64,000 nucleotides of DNA from NCBI GenBank assembly GCA_028015205.1, contig CM051512.1, forward strand, positions 17,763,139 through 17,827,138. Reading direction: 5' to 3'. Of this stretch, positions 1 through 12,260 are shown in pieces; the stretch's first letter is position 1, and each line of letters begins with the position of its first letter. The notes under the pieces are model-generated. The model ran no database searches and was not told the DNA's origin. It worked only from the letters and a program-made list of their open reading frames with translations. The position numbers and the translations under genes were made by a program. The DNA is from Mytilisepta virgata (Eukaryota; Mollusca; Bivalvia; Mytilida; Mytilidae).

Positions 1-1612
1 CAGTTCATGAAATTGGACAAATTTCTGAAAGAGGACCTCCTATGGACCATTGCTACCAAGTCTTGTTCCAATATGTCAAGTGGTTTCAGTCAAGAAGATT
101 TATCAATGAATTTTCCCATAGGGCCTTATGTTAAACTAAGTTCGGCTGTGGCGGCCACCTTGGTTGACAGTTCGGGTCATCACACGAAATTCAGAAAGAG
201 GACCATCTAAGGACCATTGCTACCATGTCTAGTTTAATTGGTGTATGGTTTCAGACAAAAAGATTTTGGAGTGAATTTCCCATAGGGTCCTATGTTAAAC
301 TAAGTTCGACTGTGGTGGCCATCTTGGTTAACAGTCCATGAAATAAGACATATTTCTGAAAGAGGACCTCATAAGGACCATTGCTGCCAAGTCTGGTTCC
401 AATATGTCAAGTGGTTTCAGACAAGAAGATTTTTCAATGAATTTTCGCATAGGGTCTTATGATAAACTAAGTTCAGCTGTGGCGGCCACCTTGGTTGACA
501 ATCTGGGTCATTCGAAGAAAGACTGAAAGAGGACCATTGCTACCAAGTTCTAATTGGCTTAGTGGTTTCAGAAGATTTTTGAGTGAATTTCCCATAGGGT
601 CCTATTTTAAACTAAGTTTGGCTGTAGCAGCCATCTTGGTTCACAGTCCACAAAATCGGACACATTTCTGAAAGAGGATCTTCTTAGGATCATTGCTGCC
701 TAATATGGCTCCAATTGGTCAAGTTGTTTCAGACAAGATAATTTTTCAATGAATTTTCCCTTAGGGCCCTATGTTAAACAAAGTTTGGCTGTGGTGGCCA
801 ACTTGGTTAACAGTCGGGGTCATCGGACATACTTCTGAAAGAGAACCGCCTAAGGACCATTACTGTTAAGTTTGGTTCCAATTGGCCTTGTAGTTTCATA
901 GAAGATTTTTGAAATTCATCCCCCCATTTCTTATTTTTAGATGGGGATACCGGACATAATTTTGGAAGGGGCCCACCCAAGGACTATTCCACCAAACTTT
1001 GGTCCCAATTGGCCCAGTGGTTTCAGAAGAAAAGATCTTTAAAGGAAAGTTTATGCCGGATGCCGTCTTTAAAGGGCAAAAATTCCTATAAGGGATCAAT
1101 CAATGATTTTGGTCATGTTGACTTATTTATAGATCTTACTTTGTTGAACATTTTTGCTGTTTACAACTTGTCTTTATCTATAATAATATTCAAGATAATA
1201 ACCTAAAACTGCAAAATTTCCTTAAAATTAACAATTCAGGGGCCATAACCCAAGAAAAGGTTGACCGATTGGTCAGAAAATTTCATGGCAGGTAGATCTT
1301 GACCTGATGAACATTTTACCCCATATCAGTTTTGCTGTAAATGCTTCAGTTTTTGAGATATAAGACAAAAACTGCAGTTTATCCCTATGTTCTATTTTTA
1401 GAAATGGCAGCCATATTTGATTATGGATCAAAACCTCAGATATAATTTATAAACTAAATACCCTAAGGAACATTCACTTAAAGTTTTGAAGTATTTGGCC
1501 CAGTAGTTTCTGAGAAGATCCTTGAAATAGTTACAAAGACAGATGACGACAGACGACGGACACCAAGTGATGGCATAAGCACACATGGCCCTTTGGGCCA
1601 GGTGAGCTAAAA
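1..1612. repeat. tandem repeat block, ~160-bp units, with dispersed-repeat tail
   Basis: The phrase 'ggaccattgctaccaagt' and its variants recur about every 153-167 bp (near 47, 213, 377, 532, 690, 857). Each is followed by a shared stretch containing 'tggtttcaga', 'cccatagggtcc' and 'gcggccaccttgg'. I count about six or seven diverged units. The block ends near 1540-1612 in a pyrimidine/purine-rich tail with 'acgacagacgacggacacc' and 'ccctttgggccaggtgagct'. There is no conserved reading frame across units, so the short ORFs here are not genes. Confidence 0.85.
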
Positions 1613-1930
1613 AAATAATTTTATATAAGCTTTACATTAAATTAACATTTTAATGATGAATGAACATGAAGTCAATCTTTATGAAGGGACTGGAGTGTAC
1701 TGTATTCTATGTTAAACATTCATGCACGAGAGACCTTATTTTAACATTTTCACAACTTCCAAATCCAATGTTTTTGTTATTAATGTTAATCACTGTTTAG
1801 TAATGACCCCTTAAAAGGTTTTATTATTTATTACCATTATTAATATTATTTAAAGATTTTTATAAAATAATGAGACTATTTCAATATAAGTAATCAGCAG
1901 TTAAATAATAAAATACATTTCGTACAGCAA
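1613..1930. other. AT-rich spacer
   Basis: I see no gene, repeat unit or inverted repeat in this stretch. It is strongly AT-rich and ends where the next tandem repeat begins. Confidence 0.5.
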
Positions 1931-2372
1931 ATATAGTTGACCTATTACTTATAGCATCTGAGAAGAAGACCAAACAACAGAAACTGAACATTGACCAATG
2001 AACCATGAAAATGAGGTCAAGGTCAGATAAAACCTGCCAGACAGACATGCACATCTTAAAATCATTCTATACACCACATATAGCTGAACTATAACTTATA
2101 GTATCTGAGAAGAGGACCAAACATTTACCAATGAACCATGAAAATGAGGTCAAGGACAGATGAAACCTGCCAGACTGACATGTACCCTTACAATCATTCC
2201 ATACACCACATATAGTTGACCTACTGCTTATAGTATTTTAGAAACGGACCTAATCATGTAACTTTAACCTTGATCACTGACCCATGAAATGAGGTCGAGG
2301 TCAGATGAACCCTGTTTGATGGACATTTAAACATTGCAAGGAACCTATATACCAAATATAGTTCTCCTATTA
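1931..2372. repeat. tandem repeat, ~140-bp unit, three copies
   Basis: The start 'atatagttgacctattactt' recurs in modified form near 1931, 2080, 2210 and 2355. Each copy is followed by 'gaccatgaaaatgaggtcaa' or a close variant. A further partial unit continues at about 2694-2760 beyond the inserted SINE, so the array was split by that insertion. Confidence 0.75.
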
Positions 2373-2385
2373 CTCATAATAAGTG

Positions 2386-2636
2386 TTTGTTTGTTTGTTT
2401 AGTTGGAGTTTAACGCCGTTTTCAGCACATTTGGCCATTTCGCGGCGGCCAGTTTTTATTGGTGGAGGAAGCCGGAGTGCCCGGAGAGAACCACCGACCT
2501 TCGGTAGGAAAATTGGCAATCCTTGTCAATTAAGATCGGAGTCGAACACACCCCGCCACAAGTGAGATTCGAACTCACAACCCCAGCGTTGACAGGCTAG
2601 TGATCAGTAGTAATGACGAACTACCTAGACCACTCG
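2386..2636 (-). mobile_element. tRNA-derived SINE, complete, with 13-bp target-site duplication
   Basis: Read on the minus strand, the head has an RNA polymerase III A box (TGGTCTAGGTAG) and B box (GTTCGAATCTC). A conserved body follows, and the element ends in an (AAAC)n tail, seen on the plus strand as tttgtttgtttgttt. The insertion is framed by the identical 13-mer ctcataataagtg at 2373-2385 and 2637-2649. Two more copies of the body occur in this window. The body resembles the conserved central domain of mollusc SINEs, but I cannot name the family with certainty. Confidence 0.9.
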
Positions 2637-2908
2637 CTCATAATAAGTGAGAAATTCACATGACAAAAAAAAAATATATAATTTTTTCAAGCAGTTGCTG
2701 AACCATGAAAATGAGGTCAAGGACAATGGACATATCACAGATGGAAAGTTCATAACATATGGTATCTGCAAACAAGGTATGAAGCATCCAGGGGTTCTAC
2801 CTTCTGAAGTATAAAGCTTTATACAAATAGTTTTCGCCGCCGCAGGATAGTAATACCCATGTCTCACTCTGCTACTTTCATCGCAGGCGAGACAAAAATC
2901 ACAGATTG

Positions 2909-3110
2909 TTTGTTTCGTTGAGGTTTTACGCCGTTTTCAGCACATTTGGTTATTTTGCGGCGGCCAGTTTTTATTGGTGGAGGAGGAGGGATTACCGGGA
3001 GAGAACCACCGACCTTCAGTCAGATCAGAGTCGAACACACCCCAACACAGCTGAGATTTGAATTCACAACCTCAGTGTCGACAGCATAGTGATCATTAGT
3101 TGAGGCCCCC
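2909..3110 (-). mobile_element. tRNA-derived SINE, second copy
   Basis: It has the same body as the copy at 2386-2636 (ttttacgccgttttcagcac, gcggcggccagtttttattg) and a degenerate B box. The direct repeat atcacagattg flanks it at 2898-2908 and 3111-3121, which fits retroposition. It is shorter than the first copy and carries internal deletions. Confidence 0.85.
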
Positions 3111-3121
3111 ATCACAGATTG

Positions 3122-3787
3122 ATTCATGATGATAAATAAAAATGATGAAATAAAGACGTGACGGATTTGTCAAAAATTTATATTGACATGCCTTGAGAAA
3201 AAAAAGAGGCTCTCTATATGATTCACCTGTAATCTTTAATTATTTCTTACCAACCTAATTCACAAAGACATAATTCATGATCAATCTGTATACCATCTGA
3301 TACTATTTTAAATAAATGATTCAGAATCAAGGCACAATAGACAGCAACTTAAGCTGTACAGTATGAGAACATGCATTGTCACAACAAGGACACAGATTTA
3401 AAAACATGTAAATGCATCTACAATTTGGAATCTAAAATGTTGGTAATTTGCTTGATTTTCTTGTTTTTCACATATTACCAAGTTACTGTTCTAGTTTATT
3501 GCCCCTCTTTTTAGACAATTTCCTCCATCCTCCATCCCAAATCTCATATTTTTTTCATTCATTTTATGGCAGAAATGAACAATATACCACAAAATTATAG
3601 AAAAATTCATTTGGCAGTTAGTACTTTGTCCACTGATACAGAATGCAGAGTTTCAGTTAAAATATGTGGACACAGGGAGAGGGGACTGCAGGAAGTAAAA
3701 TTTATTAGGGCAATAAACTATAGTAACTCCAAGTTGATCATTTTGGTTGCTGAACTTTTATTTCTCTCAAAAAATTACTTTAACATA
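3122..3787. other. AT-rich intergenic or intronic stretch
   Basis: No exon or repeat is recognised. The 79-residue frame at 3566-3805 resembles nothing I know and runs into the MITE at 3788. If clathrin light chain extends beyond the window, this is intron sequence. Confidence 0.4.
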
Positions 3788-3956
3788 CAGTCAAACCTGC
3801 CTTAAAGGGTGGCTCTATATATCAAATCACTGTCTATAAAGGGCCCATTCATGAACAAAGCATGTAAAAAAACCCTATGTATAGAGGGGAACTGCTCATT
3901 AAGGGTACTTTTCTCTGTTCCCTTGGGTGTCCTTTATAGACAAGTTTGACTCTACA
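3788..3956. mobile_element. small inverted-repeat element, pogo/Tigger-like MITE
   Basis: The left end cagtcaaacctgcc is mirrored by gacaagtttgactctaca at the right. The interior holds 'ctataaaggg' and 'ctttatagaca', which also pair. A CAGT... terminus of this kind is typical of pogo/Tigger-type non-autonomous elements. Family assignment is inference. Confidence 0.55.
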
Positions 3957-5550
3957 TTAAAGCCTTTTTTCTAAAATTGAATATTTAATCGATATTCTAT
4001 CTGAATATACATGTAAGTCTCCTCACTTACTGACATTCAAATCTTAAAAAAGCTTTTTGGCATAGTTCTGCTAATTTTTCAATAAAATATTAAATATGAC
4101 AGATCAAAATATGAAATCAGATCATTTCTGCAGACAATCTAACCTAACAGCAGAAACAGACTACAACAGTATAAAGCTACATGCACTACAACAGTCAGTT
4201 TTCACAATGAAGCTGGGGACCTGTTCAAAATTATGGTTAAATTAATCTGAATCAACTTAATACAGGTAACTCACTGTACTTACACGTGTTAACTTACACA
4301 AGTTACCTGATTAAATTTGTAGTGTGAACAGCCCCTTAATGAGTAAGTTACGAAGTTGAAGAATCCTTTCAGTGACTTTATCAAAGACCTACCCCAAGAG
4401 AATGAAAATGCAGTTCTGAACAGCATCCCTCTCCAGTGTATTATTTTATTTTTATATTTAATTGCCCAATTTTGAATACAACAGTGCCCAAGGCATAAAA
4501 TCAATAGAAATCATAGAGTTCGTTCCCCGCATAACAGAATACTTACATATTGTCCCGGCTTGTTGGGAGAAAACATACATTTATTCAGATAAATAGTGAA
4601 CATTACAATAACACAGAGCTAACCATAAGCAAAAGCAGACACTGACACTTTGCATAAAGACATGAACAGTAGTTCATGGTCATAACATTAATATTCTCCT
4701 CGTTGCAATCCTTGAGCCAATCGCAATCAATAAAGCATTTAAGAGAATAAGTTTTAAGCATGTTGACACAAAAAAACTTGCAAGATAGTGACAATATTCA
4801 AGAAACTGTTAAAAGAACCAGATGTGTTTGGATGGTGCACAAAAGATGGAGAAAAAAAATATGAAATATGATATTCTGTATTATCTGTGGCAAAGATATA
4901 TGGAAACAGTTGTAAAATTTTCTCACATCAATTTTCATTTTTTATAGAAGTCACTTCTCCTTCAAAATGTTATGAGCAAAGTGCAGCAAACTTGGAGATA
5001 ATTTTAATACTTTAATCTGATTTACTGTTAGAGAGTAAATGTTTAAAATATTAAGAGACAAAGCTTCTTCTTCATTAGGAAACCTACATTTTTTACCACT
5101 ACAGAATATCAGCTCTGCATTATGTGACTATGTATTATATAACCCTATTTCAATGTAAAAAGGATGAGAGTAGATAGATGAATTCCTTTAATAAGGAATA
5201 AAAAGACCTGTTTACAATAACTCAAATGACCCTTTTTTGTGAAGTGCTGAACCTGATTTTTTTACCATTAAAAAAATCCAGATCATGGTGATTTTCAGTG
5301 GAAAACATGCTTGCTTGTAGTAAACACAAGTGCTCTCTAAGATGGAGGTACAAAATGTACTACGAAAAGCCCCCAAAAAATTACTGACCAACCTACCCAA
5401 TTTTTGTACCCATACTGGATTAGATTTTAATAAGTTAGAAGGGGGTCTTTCAGGAATTCACCTTCTGCAAATATAAACTAAGATAAATACAGGATATCCG
5501 ATCACATTTGATGACATCATGATATAAATTACATTGTTTGAAATACACAC
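3957..5550. other. no gene recognised; searched for the missing clathrin light chain exons
   Basis: I looked on the minus strand for the conserved C-terminal clathrin light chain sequence around a Leu-Cys-Asp-Phe-Asn-Pro motif and found no match. The small frames at 4289-4504, 4603-4794 and 5212-5400 have no recognisable features. Confidence 0.4.
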
Positions 5551-8500
5551 CGGTTATTATCTTTTGTCTTTTCTAATTGTTCAGCATGATGTTTAAACCA
5601 ATCATCTAATTCTTTCTTTGCAATTTCTCTCATTTCTATTTTCTTCTCTTCCTCTTCTTTATCTGTATATCAAACAAACAAACAAATTATCGCCTTTTTG
5701 ATTTTAAAACATCTTTCTGCCATTTTATTACCACAAAAATATCATAATCTTCCTGAAGAAAACATTTTAAGCAAGTCCCTGCAAAACTGTGATGTGTCCA
5801 TCAATACAAAGCAAACGAAATAAAAGAAGGGGACTGAGAATTTCAAAGTATTTTTCCTTCAAATATACTGATTGTCAACAAAATGTGGGCATCATGAATT
5901 TTGAGTGGATTATTCTAATCATTAAAAAGTTTCCACTTCCCTACAAAATGCAGGAAAGATCACAGTTCCACCCTGACTGTGCTGTATATTCCTTTTTTTT
6001 GCATATCATATGACTTTCAAAAAAAACTTTTTTCCTGGGCTTAGTTTATTGTCCCCAGCCGCAATACGTGTGGGGACATAGAAATGGCAGGCATCCATTT
6101 GTCAGTCTGTCCGTCCGACATTGTTAGCACACACCTACATTTCTAAATGAATTTTTATAAAATTTATATAGTTGTGATTTAGTATTATCTCAGTCAAGTT
6201 CGAATTTCAGTGCCGTATCATTATTTTTGTTGCAGTTATTGTCCTTTGAACTCTGAAAACTATGTCAATTTTTCTTGTAAGCACTCTCATGCCTACAAAC
6301 CTTAATGGATTTTATTTAAATTTATATCATAGTTGTGATTTAGTATTGTCACGGTCAAATTCAAATTCCAGTGCCATACCATTATTTTTGTTGCAGTTAT
6401 TGCCCTTTGAACTCTGTAATTTTGTCAACCTTTCTTGTATTAGCGCACTCAAGCCTACAAACCTTAATGAATTTTATTTAAATTTATATCATAGTTGTGA
6501 TTTAGAATTATCTCGGTCAAGTTTGAATTTTAGGGTGTACCATTATTTTTCTGTTAGAGTTATCACCACATGGCGGGGGACATTGGAATTCTGTTCTTAT
6601 TTAAATTCAAACTTTCACCTGTTTTTGGTTTTTACTATTTTTGTTCGATTTTTTGAGGGGGGGAAGGGGGGAGGAGGAGGGAACTAAATACCATGTCTTG
6701 TATTTGTGGTTTCTTGTTAATGATCCAATAATATGTGTATTAAGGATGATCGCTGGTCTAATAGGAAATAAATAGGGTTTGAAATAGGTGTTTTAGTTTG
6801 AGAGAACATATCAATAGTAAACAAATAAGCAAAAAAAATATAGGTTCTTGTGCTCATTTTAGAGGTATAAGACCTTGAAAATTTGCAGGAAATGGGTTTT
6901 CTCTGGATTTTTCATTGTCTTTGCATTGACAACTTCAGTCTCTCAAAAATGTATGAAAAAATAAAAAGGATTTCATAAAATTTTGTCGAATACCATTTTA
7001 AGGTATATATGATTGAATTGATTTACTGAAAAAGTGGGGGTTCATGGGAAAAAAATTTCATGTTTAAGAAATGGATAAAACCCGAGGATTCCGAAAATCT
7101 GACAAAAAGACCAAAACATGACTAGCGAGCATCCTTAAAGAATACTGCTACCAACTTTCCATCATATAATCCAAACACCTTGCCAATGAACAGCCATAAG
7201 TGTTAAAACAAAACACATACTTTTGATGGCCCTACCTTTTTGTTCTAATCTCTTTTGTTGTTCCTCTCGCCAAATTCGGATTTTCTCTGGTTCTGCCCTC
7301 ACTTGGTCTTGCTGAGAAATTGCAGCAAATGCATCTGATGGTCCATTTGTCTGTCAAATTCAAACACTTTGCATAAATCATTATTTTTGCCTAACTTTGT
7401 TGTGCATCAGTATTTGTAGAAGTAAAATAAAAATATCTCATAATTTAATTTTTGTATGTTACAACATTGTAGGTTTAAAATTCATCAAATTATTGTCTTA
7501 AATACAATCTCTACATCCAATCTAGCATGTTAAATGAATTGGTAAGGAACTTGGCAACTTACTAATTAAATAATTACTACCTCCTTGATTTCAAACCCTG
7601 GTTGGCCTTATGAAAGTGTTACAATAAACTCAAATCATATTGTTTATTGCTACAAAAAAACAACATCACCTGTTCACTAGGTAAAAATCTGCAAATACAC
7701 CATGTGTCCCATTTAACAGTTAAAGTAGTATAGCCATAGTTATAAATCGGGAGAGGTAATCAATTTTAAGGTTTATTTTCAAAAAGTATTGATTCCTTTT
7801 GCAAATTCTTGGTTTCATATACTGATACTGAATATATTACCTGTGGGACTGCATCAAAGTTTTCATAATTATCATATGTTGTTTGTTGAGTATCTGTTGG
7901 GCCATTAAACATATCTAAGTCATCTGAAATGGATGGAAAATATCGATGAATATTCTTAAATAAATCATCTAAATCGAAGGAAAAGTTTCATACACAATAT
8001 TTCTAAATTCTAATAAATGGACTCTCAAACTTACACCAAACTGGGTTTTCTTTCAAACACAAAATATTCAAATTCTGGGTGAGTGTTGGTACTTGTTTCT
8101 TCCATGAAACATGAAAATAAAAACATGGAAGACCTAAAGAACTCAAAACTGATTGCAATTGACTATTTATAATTGTGCTGTCAAACATATTAACTTGTAT
8201 TGGTGACGGAAAAAAATCAAGCCATCAAACTTTAAAAAATATTTAAATAGTTGTGTACAATGGGTCATGCTGGGCTTTGACAATATCACAAAATGTGATT
8301 TTTATTATGGTCCTTTGTTGCTTTTTTATATGTTTGAACCATAGAGCTACATATTTCCTCCAATTCAATGTTTCAAAACTTTTGGAATTGAAAACCTAGA
8401 AAGTGATGACAATTCTAATTTCCCTCATGCAAATATTTCCTATGTTTCAGTAATTCTTTAGTTAAATCTTTAATTTTTCTTGCTTTCACTCAAGCTGATT

Positions 8501-10634
8501 TGTGATTTTCTGTAGTTTCTTCATTGTCAGACTATGTATGAGAAACCATTCTGGTTTCTGTATGGAAAAATTTTGAACATAATTTACATGGAAAAGACCA
8601 TGATAGGTCTCACTGGAAAAATTAGAGTCGCCTTCATGAATTATAGGTTAGTCCAAATGGATGATTCTACTTAAACTATCTGAACTTTGTCAGCGGCCCC
8701 CAAAATTTTGATGAAAATACAACTTTCCAAATCGACAAAACAAGGTTTCACCAAATGTTACAATCTGGAAATGAGTATGTAATCGATTTTTGCAATTGTT
8801 AATAAGCTAGCAAAGCTCATTCTTTCTAGATGTGTCAAGACAATTTTAAGTTTCAACAAGGCCACCTCCATGCAAAATTTTTTGCGGCCATTTTACTTCT
8901 GGTGTGATTATATGTGAAAAAGCAATAGCTTGGACAAAATAAATCATTTTTGGACGTAAATAGCACCCATCTTAAATATTAATAATAAAAAACAAAATAA
9001 ATATGAAAGAAACCACATGGAATTAAATTTGGCTAAATGAAAATTTGCAGATAAATTTTTCAAGCCATTTGTAAAACAATTAAAAAAAAACGTTATGCTT
9101 TGCTCACTTTTCCAGTCGTACCTGTTTCATGCAATGAGACTCTAGTCACTACAGAATTAAGTCATTGTGATCTATGTTGTATTAGCAGCTGATTAAATAG
9201 ACTCTGATTGGATCTTGATGACTTAAAACTGAAGGCACGGATATATTAAATTGGTTTTGAAAAGCAAAAGTCTGCTTGGAAAAATTCCAAATCTAGTTAA
9301 AAATTCCCAATTTGGCTTTAGGGGGACCCATTTTAAAATGTGTGGGAAAACGCTTTCGAGACGCGACGGCCATACTTCCACGTCGTCCATAGGACGTATC
9401 GGCCGTACCTTGTAAAGACGTATCGGCCATACTTTAAGTATTTATTCCATTGTGGTTATAACATAAAATACAATAATACAACAAGTATTAATTAATAGTT
9501 ATAACATAAATATGATTTTGTGGTATCTATTATGTACAAGTTTACCGGTTTGAAAGAGTCGGTATAATAGATCTAGACTAATATATATTTATTTTTACTT
9601 CTGTACACCTGCTGTTCAACAAGACAAGTAGACCCATAGAAGACTGGTTTTAAGTTAATCTATTGATAATAATTCATCCCTACTATGACTTTGAAAATTG
9701 ATTTACAGCTTCATATTGTGTAAGTATGTTTTATTTTCTTTTGAACTCAGCTTGGGTGCTATTGTTTTTATAGTGATCTCGTTTTGTATTTCCTTTACAA
9801 TTTCTTGACAAAAGCACAATTCATACTTATGTTCATCAAAGAAATGATAATAAGCAATTAACAATCTTCTTAAATTTGAAAATTAATCATTATCTGATTA
9901 CTTAGTTTTATATTTCAAAACTAAACTTATTGTTTTAACTATGACAGAAATTAATTCCCCATTTTGGATATTCATTTTTATTTGTTTTATTTTTTCAGTT
10001 TGTTTTACGCAAGATATTAAAAATCCATTTAGAAAATAATATAAATATTTTATTAGATAAAGCACATTTATATATGATATATATAATGCGTATTCCAAGT
10101 GTATAACAACAGATGACAAATAATGTAAATACAGCACAATACATTTACAAATTATAATAACCATCAACATGTATATATCACAATACTTTATAAATAAAAT
10201 TTCCGAAAAAAAACATGGAAAAAGTATGGCCGATGTTGTCCTATGGCCGATACGTCCTATGGACGACGTGGAAGTATGGCCGTCGCGTCCTGCATCGTGG
10301 GAAAACAGGCAAAATAGAGCCATTAAATGACAAAAGTTATTGCTTCATTAAGTATTATTAATAACCACCAAGTTAAACGGATCCTTAATGTTGTGTTTAT
10401 ATATATATATATAAAAAGGCCAAAATTAAAATAACATGGATTATAGAAAAGGGGGTGGTTCCCTTGCCGGCTCCGTCATTTTTAACCTTGTTGTTGTTGA
10501 ACTGGTTGTGTTGAATTATCAAAACCAAAATTATCGTCTTCTAATTCTGCTAATTCTTTGTCTTGGTCTGCAATAAATCCTGCTGCTGGGTCTTCTTCTT
10601 GAGCTGAACTTTCGAAAGCATCAAAATCTGCCAT
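5551..10634 (-). CDS. Clc: clathrin light chain, N-terminal four coding exons (C-terminus missing)
   Basis: The light chain binds the clathrin heavy chain hub and regulates coat assembly on vesicles. Exons read leftwards: 10634-10487, 7923-7841, 7350-7236 and 5662-5551. All have AG acceptors and GT donors, with joining phases 1, 0 and 1; the last ends in phase 2. The start MADFDAFESS is followed by DPAAGFIADQDKELAELEDD, the acidic conserved N-terminal segment of the family. Exon 3 carries EPEKIRIWREEQQKRLEQ, the heavy-chain-binding region. Exon 4 gives a charged helix ending EQLEKTKDNNR. About 152 residues are present out of the 190-250 usual, and the C-terminal ~50 are not in the window. The first donor is GTTAAA, which is not consensus. 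Intron 1 holds a Mutator-like element and intron 3 a TTAA MITE. Identification is firm; the missing 3' exons are presumably left of position 1. Confidence 0.95.
6048..6610. repeat. dispersed element with hairpin end and ~160-bp tandem body
   Basis: It begins with a hairpin whose arms are gtcccca and tggggac (near 6049-6076), followed by 'cagtctgtccgtccgaca'. Then come three ~160-bp units sharing 'ttttatttaaatttatatca' and 'atagttgtgatttag'. The 141-residue frame at 6262-6687 is this repeat translated, not a gene. It lies in clathrin light chain intron 3. The same head-plus-tandem-body plan recurs at 17866, 21290, 23128 and 43676. Confidence 0.7.
6744..7134. mobile_element. TTAA-flanked MITE, family A, copy 1 (391 bp)
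   Basis: TTAA at 6740-6743 and 7135-7138 brackets the element. The terminal inverted repeats are GGATGATCGCTGGTC and, reverse-complemented from the right, GGATGCTCGCTAGTC. A second copy lies at 27534-27917. TTAA duplication points to a piggyBac-like transposase supplied in trans. It sits in clathrin light chain intron 3. Confidence 0.85.
9352..10296. mobile_element. Mutator-like non-autonomous DNA transposon (945 bp)
   Basis: A perfect 45-bp inverted repeat occupies 9360-9404 and 10245-10289; it starts gacgcgacggccatac and ends gtatcggcc. A second, looser cggccatacttt repeat lies just inside each end. The 10-bp direct repeat gtgggaaaac flanks the element at 9342-9351 and 10297-10306. Long terminal repeats with a 9-11 bp target duplication are the signature of Mutator-like elements. 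The interior is AT-rich with no transposase; the 141-residue frame at 9898-10323 runs through the right terminal repeat. It lies in intron 1 of clathrin light chain. Confidence 0.85.
10399..10413. repeat. (TA)n microsatellite
   Basis: A short run of atatatatatat in clathrin light chain intron 1. Confidence 0.8.
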
Positions 10635-10671
10635 TTCTGTCGATATCGTGTCACTCAATATATTTTTTTTT

Positions 10672-10705
10672 CAGTGATGACGTCAGAATTACTTCCGGGT
10701 TAAAA
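10672..10705 (-). promoter_or_regulatory. CRE and ETS-like sites upstream of clathrin light chain
   Basis: Just upstream of the start codon at 10634 there is a perfect palindromic CRE (tgacgtca, 10678-10685). An ETS-type core (cttccgg, 10692-10698; CCGGAAG on the gene strand) follows 6 bp further upstream. Both are common in TATA-less housekeeping promoters. Function is inferred from the motifs alone. Confidence 0.45.
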
Positions 10706-10879
10706 TATCCTCAACGTAAAAAAAAAAAACTATTCGACGATCCCGATCACATGACAACCTTACAAATTTGCAAAATTGTGACAAGATCGAGGCTGAAATT
10801 TGCAAAAAACATCATCTTTGATAGAGTTAAATGTGCCGACTGAAAATTAAATGTTAGAGACTATTAGACCTTAATATAG

Positions 10880-12260
10880 TATCAATTAACAAGAACAAAT
10901 TTTACAAAAAGAAAAAGAAAGACCCAAAACATGCAAAGAAATACAACAACATAAAGAAACAATTACAGAGGGAATATAGAAACGCATATTGGCAGTATGT
11001 TGAAAACATCATATTTGACATTGAAATTCAATATCCAGGCCAAAATAAATATAATAAATACCCAAAAAACTCTTTTCATACATCAAATCTTAGAAAAGTG
11101 AAAATACAGGCATTGCACCTCTAAGGAGTGAAGGAACACATGGAACATTACATTCAGATCCAGCACATGAAGCAAACATACTAAATAAACAATTTCAATC
11201 TGCTTTTACATCAGAAGCAAACATACCAATCCCAACCAAGGACACCAGTACATATACCATCATGGAAAATATCACAATAACTAAAACCGATGTCCTGAAA
11301 CTTCTTCAGAATATTAACCCAACCAAATCTGCAGATCCAGACATCTAAGGCAAAATACTCAAAGAAAAATCAGAAATATACTCAGAAATACTTAGCATCA
11401 TCTTTAACAAATCCTTAACATCAGGAAAAGTACCATCGGATTTGAATCATGCAAACGTTACACCAGTTTTCAAAAAGGGAGATAAACACCACTCAGGCAA
11501 TTATCGTTCAATATCACTAACTTGTACAGCATACAAACTTCTTGAGCATATAATATCTAGTAACATCATGAAAGATCTTGAAACAAACAACATTCTTTAT
11601 GATTTAGAATAGTTTTAGGTCAAAAAAGATCTTGTGAGTCACAGATTCTATCACTTGCATATGAGTTAGCGGAGAGCACTGATAAAAACATACAAACGAA
11701 CCTAATAATTATGGACTTTGCCAAAGCATTTGATAAAATGCCACACAAAAGACTCTTGTACAAGTTGAAATATTATGGTATCTGAGAACAAGCTATAAAT
11801 TGGGTTTCAACATTTTTGGCAAACAGAACAAAAACTGTGAAACTTAAAAATACATCCTCTGACAAAGTTCCAGTTACACCAGGAGTCCCTTAGGGCACAG
11901 TATTAGGTCCTACACTCTTTCTGACATACATAAATGACTTACCACATTATATAAAACACAGTAAAATCAGATTATTTGCAGATGATAGCATTATCTATCG
12001 CATTATTAAATCTCAACTAAACTGTTTAAAACTACAAGAAGATCTTGAAGCAGCTGTTCAGTGGGAACAAGATTGGCTCATGACATTTCACCCAGGCAAA
12101 TGTAACATCTTAAGAGTAACAACAAAGCGTCAACCAGAACATGTTTACTACAATTTAAATTGTCATATAATAGAAACAGTAACATCAGCAAATTATCTAG
12201 GTATCACATTATCATCTGATAATTATCATCAACAAACAGCAGCAAAAGTAAATAAATAAA
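10880..12260 (+). mobile_element. decayed LINE reverse transcriptase
   Basis: Although broken by several stops and shifts, the conserved reverse transcriptase blocks can be read: MDFAKAFDKMPHKRLLYKL near 11710, then the stretch around GVP-GTVLGPTLFLTYINDL near 11880, and the catalytic LFADDSIIYR near 11980. The layout resembles Jockey/CR1-type LINEs. At least two stop codons fall inside the core domain, for example at 11783 and 11891, so it is inactive. No endonuclease domain is readable upstream, so the copy is 5' truncated near 10870, close to clathrin light chain exon 1. Confidence 0.85.

Noticed and set aside
1..5550. C-terminal exons of clathrin light chain
   Set aside because: Searched on the minus strand for the conserved C-terminal motifs; none found, so they are not annotated here.
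6262..6687. 141-residue open frame
   Set aside because: It spans units of a tandem repeat, and its repeated peptide (LKPTNLNEFYLNLYHSCD-like) reflects DNA repetition, not protein domains.
9898..10323. 141-residue minus frame
   Set aside because: It reads through the terminal inverted repeat of the Mutator-like element; composition is AT-driven and there is no transposase motif.
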